This document shows, one piece after another, positions 1 to 4,104 of a stretch of 6,614 nucleotides of DNA (positions are counted from its first letter, which is position 1; the number at the start of each line of letters is the position of its first letter). The notes below the pieces were generated by a model. That model made no database searches and was not told where the DNA came from. It saw nothing but the letters and a program-made list of their open reading frames with translations. The translations under genes and the position numbers were made by a program. The stretch spans positions 1 through 6,614 of the forward strand of contig JASHUC010000206.1 of NCBI GenBank assembly GCA_030040235.1, read 5' to 3'. The stretch comes from Gammaproteobacteria bacterium (GTDB lineage: Bacteria; Pseudomonadota; Gammaproteobacteria; Steroidobacterales; Steroidobacteraceae).

Positions 1-70
1 CGAGCGCATGCGCATCGAGAGCGACGGTGTTGCGGGGGGAGCGGACGCGAGGAGCGGTCACCTTCTCCAT
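1..70 (-). CDS. Start of an unidentified gene, cut by the left edge
   Basis: An ATG at 70-68 opens a frame that stays open for 23 codons to the window edge. It begins MEKVTAPRVRSPRNT and continues with ALDAHAL as its last visible residues. The fragment is too short to assign to a family and I do not recognise it. Support comes mainly from what precedes it: a well-spaced sigma70-type promoter whose -10 box ends 6 bases before the ATG, plus an array of repeated boxes further upstream. No Shine-Dalgarno sequence fits between promoter and ATG, so the mRNA would be leaderless or nearly so. It runs in the same direction as the cytochrome c5 gene upstream, with about 150 bases between them. The true start could lie further inside, beyond the edge. 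Confidence 0.4.
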   Translation of the reverse strand, partial: MEKVTAPRVRSPRNTVALDAHAL

Positions 71-76
71 GCGCGG

Positions 77-105
77 ACTCTAGGGAGAGGGTGCTGGAGC
101 GTCAA
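77..105 (-). promoter_or_regulatory. Sigma70-type promoter for the edge gene (leaderless geometry)
   Basis: On the minus strand TTGACG (105-100, 5 of 6 to the -35 consensus) is followed after exactly 17 bases by TAGAGT (82-77, 4 of 6 to the -10 consensus). Transcription would be expected to start about 7 bases further on, at or next to the A of the ATG at position 70. This is a prediction from sequence only. Confidence 0.5.
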
Positions 106-182
106 GTTCTCTGCATCACAGAGTGGATTGCGTGTCGCAAACTGTTCTCTGCGTCACAAAGTTCGCGCCACGGGTCGCAAAT
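106..182 (-). repeat. Two imperfect 38-39 bp direct repeats holding four TTTGYGAC-like boxes
   Basis: Read on the plus strand, copies at 106-143 and 144-182 both begin GTTCTCTGC, share a central TCACA and AGT, and end in GTCGCAAA. Read on the minus strand they form four related boxes: TTTGCGAC at 181-174, TTTGTGAC at 160-153, TTTGCGAC at 141-134 and TCTGTGAT at 122-115. These are spaced 21, 19 and 19 bases, about two helical turns each. The last box abuts the -35 element of the edge-gene promoter. Two boxes contain TGTGA-N6-GAAC, which resembles one and a half arms of a CRP/Clp-type site, and the proximal one is centred near -42. I read this as a probable regulator-binding array; the protein is unknown. 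Confidence 0.5.
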
Positions 183-222
183 TCCGGTCCTGCTCGCTCC
201 CGGCGAGCCGACCGGCAGCCGG

Positions 223-747
223 TCAGTGCTTGACCATGCCCACCATGTAGTCCACGGCCTGGCGGATCACGGCGTCCGGGATGTCCGGCCGGCCGCCTTT
301 GGCAGGCATGACGGCACCGTTGCTCTGGAACCCCTGCAGCGCATGCTGGTAGAGCGTGGCCTTGCCTTCGGCGATGCGCGGCCCCCACGCGGCGGCATCG
401 CCTGCCTTGGGAGCTCCGGCGATCCCCTGACCGTGACAGACCGAGCAGACCTGCTCGAAGGCCTGCATGCCGTTCTTCGGGATCGGCAACGCCGTGCCGG
501 CCTGGCCTGCGGGCTTGGTCTCGACGATCGCGAGCGCGGCATTGTTCTGTCCGGCGATCGCCTCGCGCGAGAACGGCCGGATGCGCGCCACGACGCTCGT
601 GAGGTAGTCCGGCTCGGCGTAGACCGCCTGACCTTGCGTGTCGCTCGCGACCACGCGCGCGAGCGCGAAGAGCGCAATGGCGATGATCACCAGCAAGCCG
701 ATGACGAGGCTGAAGACGTCGATGAAATGCGTGTCCTGCTTGCTCAC
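223..747 (-). CDS. Membrane-anchored cytochrome c5-family protein
   Basis: This is a predicted 174-residue monoheme c-type cytochrome that would shuttle electrons on the periplasmic side of the inner membrane. Residues about 9-31 (VFSLVIGLLVIIAIALFALA) form a hydrophobic segment. It has no cleavage site I would trust, so it is probably an uncleaved anchor. The heme motif is CSVCH, preceded by MQAFEQV, and it is followed by the cytochrome c5 signature of GAPKAGDAAAWGPRI. A Met-Pro at GAVMPAKGG supplies the likely sixth heme ligand, and the C-terminus has the family's D-Y-M-V helix. The start is a GTG; its Shine-Dalgarno sequence is weak. The gene lies 77 bases after the tRNA. A GC-rich inverted repeat (210-224) overlaps the stop codon but has no T-tract, so it is not a convincing terminator. 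The family call is strong; the exact electron partner (for example a cbb3 oxidase) is not shown by the sequence. Confidence 0.88.
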   Translation of the reverse strand: MSKQDTHFIDVFSLVIGLLVIIAIALFALARVVASDTQGQAVYAEPDYLTSVVARIRPFSREAIAGQNNAALAIVETKPAGQAGTALPIPKNGMQAFEQVCSVCHGQGIAGAPKAGDAAAWGPRIAEGKATLYQHALQGFQSNGAVMPAKGGRPDIPDAVIRQAVDYMVGMVKH

Positions 748-785
748 GGCCGGTCCGAGAACTCACCCCCCGAATGGGGCGCCGC

Positions 786-791
786 AGTATA
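786..791 (-). promoter_or_regulatory. Possible -10 box for the cytochrome c5 gene
   Basis: TATACT (5 of 6 to the sigma70 -10 consensus) lies on the minus strand between the tRNA end and the cytochrome start, about 39 bases before the GTG. No good -35 hexamer is found at 16-19 bases; the best is TTCCGG. It suggests the cytochrome is transcribed separately from the tRNA, but the evidence is thin. Confidence 0.3.
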
Positions 792-824
792 GCGGAGGGA
801 CCCGTCGTTCCGGAATGTGCGATG

Positions 825-901
825 TGGCGCGCCCGACTGGATTCGAACCAGCGACCTGCAGCTTCGGAGGCTGCCACTCTATCCAACTGAGCTACGGGCG
901 C
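825..901 (-). tRNA. tRNA-Arg, anticodon CCG
   Basis: This is a complete 77-base tRNA read on the minus strand. The acceptor stem pairs GCGCCCG with CGGGCGC, followed by discriminator G and an encoded CCA end. The D arm starts GCTCAGTTGGATAGAG. The anticodon stem GCAGC/GCTGC encloses the loop CTCCGAA, so the anticodon is CCG (complement of 865-867) and it reads the arginine codon CGG. The T arm is GCTGG-TTCGAAT-CCAGT, with a final G-T pair. All stems close and every invariant position I checked is present. CGG is a common arginine codon in GC-rich genomes, so a dedicated tRNA is expected. No second tRNA lies beside it. Confidence 0.97.
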
Positions 902-926
902 GCAGGACTCGAGGCGCGAGGCGCGA

Positions 927-932
927 AGTTTA
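927..932 (-). promoter_or_regulatory. Possible -10 box for the tRNA gene
   Basis: TAAACT on the minus strand lies 25 bases before the tRNA. It is followed by a very GC-rich stretch that includes a tandem GCGCCTC duplication (911-924). A GC-rich discriminator after the -10 box is typical of stringently controlled stable-RNA promoters. No recognisable -35 box is present at the right distance, so this is only a suggestion. Confidence 0.25.
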
Positions 933-963
933 ACTCAAGTCCTTCGCTGCCGCCGGCCGGCGC

Positions 964-1818
964 TCAACCCTTGTGGGACCGATGGTGCTCGAAGGCCGCC
1001 AGATAGTTGATGACCTCGATGAGTTTCGCGTCCTGGCCGCCGGCCCTGTCCGCGTCGGTTGAGAACTTCCCGTCGACGGCGACGAACGGCACCCCCTCTA
1101 CATGGTAGCGGTCGGTGACCTCCTGCGCGTGCTCGAGACTCGCATGCACGCCGAAGGAGTTGTACGTGGTGCGGAAGGTGTTCGCATCGATGCCGTTCCC
1201 TTCAGCCCAGGCGAGCTGCTTGTCGAAGGTGTCCTGCTCGCTCGTGCCGATCAGAGGATTGTCGTCCTTGTGGATCGTATCGAAGGCCTTCTCGACCAGA
1301 TCGTCGCGCCCGAGCGACTCGAGGGTGTAGAAGAGCTGAGCGTGCAGCCGGTGGACCGGGCCCCACATGACCGGCACGCGCACGAACTCCACGTAGGAGG
1401 GCTTGCTCTTGAGCCACTTCTGGATGTAGGGCTCGAGCGCATAGCAGTGCGGGCAGCCGAGCCAGAACACCTCGAGAACTTCCACCTTGCCCGGCGGGAC
1501 GTTGGTCGGCTGTGCAGGAACGATCGCGTCATAGTTGACGCCGGCTTTCCAGCGTCCCTCAGGCAGCTGCTGCCCCGGGGGTAGCGCCGCCAGGCGCTCG
1601 AGCGAGGAGGTGCCGGGTACCTCGTCCGAGGTCGCGCTCGAGGCAGCGCTTTGAGCGGAACTCGCCACGGAGGCAGCCGAGGTCGAGCCATTCGCGGCGG
1701 CGGCCGTTGGGGGCTGCGCTGCCTCGGGAGTCGGACCCTGGGACGACCCGCGCGCGCACGCGCCGGCGCATGCAGCGGCAATCAGGGCGAGGGCGAGGGA
1801 ACGAAGCATCCGGAACAT
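964..1818 (-). CDS. dsbA: DsbA-type periplasmic thiol:disulfide oxidoreductase with long N-terminal linker
   Basis: This predicted 284-residue protein would donate disulfide bonds to proteins folding in the periplasm. The catalytic thioredoxin-like core begins near residue 90. It contains EVFWLGCPHCYALEP with the active site CPHC at 122-125, the helical insert with LFYTLES, and the cis-proline loop EGVPFVAVDG with Pro about 244. The core closely resembles Pseudomonas-type DsbA. The N-terminus has a signal sequence (MLRSLALALIAAAC). Cys17 or Cys21 could be lipidated, although the lipobox is imperfect because Ala replaces the usual Leu at -3. Residues about 22-75 are low-complexity Ala/Ser/Pro/Thr, which makes the protein some 75 residues longer than E. 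coli DsbA (208). The ATG shares one base with the stop of the cytochrome c4 gene (TGATG), so translation is probably coupled. AGGG lies 9 bases upstream. An in-frame ATG three codons later is an alternative start. Confidence 0.93.
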   Translation of the reverse strand: MFRMLRSLALALIAAACAGACARGSSQGPTPEAAQPPTAAAANGSTSAASVASSAQSAASSATSDEVPGTSSLERLAALPPGQQLPEGRWKAGVNYDAIVPAQPTNVPPGKVEVLEVFWLGCPHCYALEPYIQKWLKSKPSYVEFVRVPVMWGPVHRLHAQLFYTLESLGRDDLVEKAFDTIHKDDNPLIGTSEQDTFDKQLAWAEGNGIDANTFRTTYNSFGVHASLEHAQEVTDRYHVEGVPFVAVDGKFSTDADRAGGQDAKLIEVINYLAAFEHHRSHKG

Positions 1819-2570
1819 CAGCGCATGCCCTGAACGTAGGAGGCGAGGTTGCGCATGTCCACGGGAGTCAGAAGCTTCGCAATGGTCTGCATCATCGCGC
1901 CGTTGCGGCTCTGGGGCTTGTCGGGCCCTGCCCCCGCATAGCGGGCGCCGCTCGCGAAATCCTGCAGTTGCTTGATGACGTACTGGGCATACTGCGCCCG
2001 CAGCGCCGGATAACCCGAGGCGAGATTACCGCGCCCGACAGGCCCGTGGCAGGCGATGCAGGCGGGGATGTTGCGGACGGAATCACCGTACTTGTAGAGC
2101 TTCTCGCCCGCCTGCCAGTAAGAGGGGTCGGCCTCCAGGCCGATGGGAGTCTGCGCCTCGTAGTACACCGCAATATTGTCGATGTCCTTGTCCGAGAGCA
2201 TCGTCGCCATCGGCATCATGATCGGATTGTTTCTCACTCCAGCCTTGAACAGCTGCAGCTGCTCGTCGATATATACGGCGTTCTGGCCGGCGAGCCGGGG
2301 CCACTGGGGGTTGGTGCTGTTGCCGTTCGGGCCATGGCAGGCGCCGCAGGTGGCTGCCTTGGCCGCGCCCGCCTGCACGGTCCCGTCGCCGTACGGATAG
2401 ACCTTGAGGACCGGGGTGGCGGCGGTGACCGAGAGCGCCGCCGTGCCGAGGGCGAGCGCGGTGAGCGCGGTGAGCGCCCCTAGCGCCCGGGCCCGATGCG
2501 CTCGCGCCCGGGGTCGTGGTTTTCGAGACTGGCGCTGCGCATCGAGGAGCGCTCGCAACGTTGAGCTCAA
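1818..2570 (-). CDS. Diheme cytochrome c4
   Basis: This is a predicted periplasmic, two-heme electron carrier, which in related bacteria feeds terminal oxidases such as cbb3. With the chosen start it has 250 residues. It has an Arg-rich n-region, a hydrophobic stretch GALTALTALALGTAAL and cleavage near residue 50. Two homologous cytochrome domains follow, with heme motifs CGACH (75-79) and CIACH (171-175). Each is followed by HGP and by a Met-rich ligand segment (PIMMPMATMLS near 116-126; GAMMQTIAKLL near 224-234). The frame stays open upstream to 3068, but that would overlap engB antiparallel and add non-cytochrome sequence. An ATG at 2642 is also possible. I prefer the TTG at 2570 because GAGG lies 10 bases upstream and a -10-like box (2606-2611) lies further up, giving a leader of about 30 bases. 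Family certainty is high; start certainty is moderate. Confidence 0.92.
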   Translation of the reverse strand: MSSTLRALLDAQRQSRKPRPRARAHRARALGALTALTALALGTAALSVTAATPVLKVYPYGDGTVQAGAAKAATCGACHGPNGNSTNPQWPRLAGQNAVYIDEQLQLFKAGVRNNPIMMPMATMLSDKDIDNIAVYYEAQTPIGLEADPSYWQAGEKLYKYGDSVRNIPACIACHGPVGRGNLASGYPALRAQYAQYVIKQLQDFASGARYAGAGPDKPQSRNGAMMQTIAKLLTPVDMRNLASYVQGMR

Positions 2571-2605
2571 GTGACGGAAACCTCGGATCTGCTGCGGAGC
2601 CGCGA

Positions 2606-2615
2606 ATTGTACACT
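2606..2615. promoter_or_regulatory. Overlapping divergent -10-like boxes between cytochrome c4 and engB
   Basis: The sequence ATTGTACACT contains TACACT on the plus strand (2610-2615) and TACAAT on the minus strand (2611-2606), built around the palindrome TGTACA. Each is 4 or 5 of 6 to the sigma70 -10 consensus. Starts would fall about 35 bases before the engB ATG and about 30 bases before the cytochrome TTG. Neither direction has a clear -35 hexamer. If both boxes are real, polymerase can occupy only one direction at a time. Confidence 0.35.
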
Positions 2616-2654
2616 ACCGATTTCAGCGCTCGTCGGGCGCATGCACCTCGTTCC

Positions 2655-3236
2655 ATGAGTCGGTTTGCGGGAGCACGATTTCTTCTCAGCGCGGCCTCGG
2701 TGGGGCAGTACCCGCAGGACCGCGGTCGGGAGGTGGCGTTCGCCGGACGCTCGAATGCGGGCAAGTCGAGCGCAATCAACGCAGTGCTCGCGAGGCGCGC
2801 GCTGGCGCGCACGAGCAAGACTCCGGGGCAGACGCGGCTCATCAACTTCTTCGACCTCGGCGCCGAGCGCCGCATCGTCGATCTGCCGGGTTACGGCTAT
2901 GCGCGCGCCCCGCAGCGGCAGCGCGTGGCCTGGGGCCCGCTCATCGATGCGCTTCGCGAGCGGCGCTCCCTGCGCGGTGTGTTCCTCGTGGTCGACGCGC
3001 GGCGCGGGCTCGGCGAATCGGACCTGGCGCTCATCGACTGGGCCGATCCGAAAGCCCGAGCGGTTCACGTCCTGCTCACCAAGGCGGACAAGCTCACGCG
3101 CCGAGAGGCTGCCGAGACGCTCAAGGGGACAGGCGAGCAGCTCGGGGATCGCGCTTCGGTGCAGTTGTTTTCCGCCTCGAGCGGTGAAGGACTGGATGAG
3201 GCGCAGGCCAAGCTCGAGAACTGGCTCGGCCCATAA
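2655..3236 (+). CDS. engB: Ribosome biogenesis GTP-binding protein EngB (YihA/YsxC)
   Basis: This is a small GTPase needed for late assembly of the large ribosomal subunit in bacteria where it has been studied. The predicted protein has 193 residues with every G motif visible: G1 GRSNAGKS (31-38), G2 region SKTPGQTRLINFF, G3 DLPGYGYA (76-83), G4 TKAD (142-145) and G5 SAS (173-175). The ATG at 2655 gives an N-terminus (MSRFAGARFLLSAA) that lines up with known family members. A GTG at 2571 would add 28 residues and lies upstream of the proposed -10 box. No Shine-Dalgarno is visible, but a 5-codon frame (2641-2658, MHLVP) ends in ATGA overlapping this start and might deliver ribosomes. The gene faces cytochrome c4 and converges on the putative sRNA, whose T-tract overlaps its TAA. 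The context matches engB next to polA and the spf sRNA in E. coli. Confidence 0.96.
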   Translation: MSRFAGARFLLSAASVGQYPQDRGREVAFAGRSNAGKSSAINAVLARRALARTSKTPGQTRLINFFDLGAERRIVDLPGYGYARAPQRQRVAWGPLIDALRERRSLRGVFLVVDARRGLGESDLALIDWADPKARAVHVLLTKADKLTRREAAETLKGTGEQLGDRASVQLFSASSGEGLDEAQAKLENWLGP

Positions 3237-3271
3237 AAAAACCCCGGAGACCTCAGGCGAGGCCTCCGGGG
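3235..3271 (-). terminator. Strong intrinsic terminator, minus strand
   Basis: On the minus strand CCCCGGAGGCCTC and GAGGTCTCCGGGG pair as a 13-bp stem (one G-U pair) around the tetraloop GCCT, followed directly by seven T residues (3241-3235). The orientation is unambiguous: the plus strand has no T-tract after the hairpin. It would end a transcript arriving from the outer-membrane-protein side. The T-tract is the complement of the A-run that forms the end of the engB TAA stop codon. Confidence 0.9.
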
Positions 3272-3351
3272 CAGACTAACCCGGCACAGGTCTCATGAAC
3301 CGGGTCTTTACCCGCTCAGGGAGGGAAGCGGGGAGTGCTGGAGGCACTCAC
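3235..3351 (-). ncRNA. Putative sigmaE/AlgU-dependent small RNA at the spf/ErsA locus
   Basis: This is a predicted RNA of about 115-117 bases, starting near 3351-3349 and ending in the T-tract at 3235. It begins downstream of a near-consensus sigmaE-type promoter and ends at the strong terminator. I see three hairpins before the terminator: GAGUGC/GCACUC with loop CUCCA (3349-3333); CCCGCU/AGCGGG with the 10-base C-rich loop UCCCUCCCUG (3332-3311); and ACCCGG/CCGGGU with a 15-base loop (3305-3279). The exposed C-rich loop is a typical seed against Shine-Dalgarno sequences, and the terminator U-tract would suit Hfq binding. The position, on the polA strand and facing the end of engB, is that of Spot 42 in E. 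coli and, as I recall, of ErsA in Pseudomonas, which is AlgU-dependent. I see no clear primary-sequence match to Spot 42. It contains no convincing coding frame. Expression is inferred. Confidence 0.72.
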
Positions 3352-3355
3352 AAAA

Positions 3356-3383
3356 TTAGACGGACCGGTGCCGGGGAAGTTCC
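3356..3383 (-). promoter_or_regulatory. SigmaE/AlgU-type promoter of the putative sRNA
   Basis: On the minus strand GGAACTT (3383-3377) is followed after exactly 15 bases by GTCTAA (3361-3356). This matches the E. coli sigmaE consensus and the Pseudomonas AlgU consensus GAACTT-N16/17-TCTGA in sequence and spacing. The spacer is GC-rich and the start site is followed by TTTTGTGAG, placing +1 near 3351-3349. The fit suggests induction by envelope stress if the organism has an RpoE/AlgU homologue, which this window cannot show. Confidence 0.75.
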
Positions 3384-3411
3384 GCCCGATCGCCCAAAAA
3401 GAAGGCATTTT

Positions 3412-3436
3412 AGATCAATGGCTTAGCTATTGATCT
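3412..3436 (-). terminator. AT-rich inverted repeat after the outer-membrane protein gene, possible weak terminator
   Basis: AGATCAAT (3412-3419) and ATTGATCT (3429-3436) form a perfect 8-bp stem with a 9-base loop, 27 bases past the stop codon of the outer-membrane protein gene. On the minus strand it is followed by AAAATGCCTTCTTTTT, so the T-rich tract is delayed by several bases. It may end or protect the upstream mRNA and so separate it from the sRNA promoter. An operator role is also possible. Confidence 0.35.
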
Positions 3437-3463
3437 GTCGCTTCGGCGCTACAAACCTTGGAC

Positions 3464-4060
3464 TCAGAACGTGAACGTCAGGCCGACCGTCCAGAGGTTG
3501 AGCCCGCCGCTGTACGGCACGTTCGAGCGCTGCCACTCGAGCCGCGGCGCAAACGGCCCGAAATGCATCTCCCCGCCGAGGCCCCAGACGAATTCGGCCC
3601 CGCTGTGGTCGAGCGAATAAAGCGGGACGCCCCCGAGCTCGGCGTTGCTCGCGAGCTCGTAGTGCATCATTCCTGCCTTGGCGAAGAGGTCCCCGAGGGG
3701 CAGCGGCAGATAGCCCACCGCGAAGGCGGAGTATTCCTTGGCCGCTGCGTGGGCGTATCCGGTGGAATCGGCGCTGACGAGCGTCGCATCCTCAGCGCCG
3801 AGGTCCGCGTAGTTCACCTCGACGCCGAGGAAGTCGAGGAAGCGATAGCCTGCAATCCACGTCGGAACCGGGTGATGAAGGTGCAGGTCCGCGCCATAGA
3901 TGTCGTTGAGCTCGACCTCGGTGGCGCCGGCGCCCACATAGACACCGTTGTCGTCCGCATGTGCAACACCTGCGGCCCCGGCGAGCATGGCGAGCGCTCC
4001 GAGAGCGACGGCGAGGCCTCCGCGGCACTCGGATAGGGACCTTGAACCTGGCTTTTGCAT
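3464..4060 (-). CDS. Outer-membrane beta-barrel protein, small (8-strand type)
   Basis: This is a predicted 198-residue exported protein. Residues 1-35 are a signal peptide with a hydrophobic core (GGLAVALGALAMLAGAAGVAHA), cleaved before DDNG. The mature part alternates polar and apolar residues in strands, as in small barrels of the OMP_b-brl/OmpA-transmembrane type. An example is WIAGYRFLDFLGVEVNYADLG. It ends LWTVGLTFTF, with the C-terminal phenylalanine used as the assembly signal by the Bam machinery. Its ligand or role is unknown; I see no catalytic motif. The ATG at 4060 is chosen because AGGGGGG lies 8 bases upstream and the signal peptide starts there. A longer frame from 4297 would overlap polA and gives Arg-rich nonsense. 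It starts 44 bases after the polA stop on the same strand and may be co-transcribed with polA. Confidence 0.85.
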   Translation of the reverse strand: MQKPGSRSLSECRGGLAVALGALAMLAGAAGVAHADDNGVYVGAGATEVELNDIYGADLHLHHPVPTWIAGYRFLDFLGVEVNYADLGAEDATLVSADSTGYAHAAAKEYSAFAVGYLPLPLGDLFAKAGMMHYELASNAELGGVPLYSLDHSGAEFVWGLGGEMHFGPFAPRLEWQRSNVPYSGGLNLWTVGLTFTF

Positions 4061-4104
4061 GACGGGAACCCCCCTTGAACGCGATGGTTCGTTGGACTTA
4101 AGAC

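Noticed and set aside
106..182. CRISPR array
   Set aside because: Only two imperfect copies lie directly adjacent to each other, with no spacers between identical repeats.
91..792. 233-codon plus-strand frame over the cytochrome c5 gene, and a 256-codon minus frame (116-886) in another phase
   Set aside because: Both overlap a gene with a clear heme motif and membrane anchor, and the second also crosses the tRNA. Their products look like out-of-frame GC-rich sequence.
825..901. tRNA-Arg as the attachment site of an integrated element
   Set aside because: There is no integrase gene, no repeat of the tRNA end and no foreign-looking DNA in the window.
951..962. Palindrome CGCCGGCCGGCG after dsbA as a terminator
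   Set aside because: It has no loop and no T-tract; it is probably just GC-rich sequence.
2571..3068. Upstream extension of the cytochrome c4 frame to 3068
   Set aside because: It would run antisense through much of engB, and the added residues show no signal peptide or heme motif; the signal sequence lies just after 2570.
3242..3271. Hairpin as an intrinsic terminator for engB in the plus direction
   Set aside because: The T-tract is present only on the minus strand; the plus strand continues CAGACTAACC after the stem.
3407..3412. TAAAAT on the minus strand as a sigma70 -10 box for the sRNA
   Set aside because: No -35 hexamer at a suitable distance, and it is partly inside the inverted repeat; the sigmaE-type promoter is far better.
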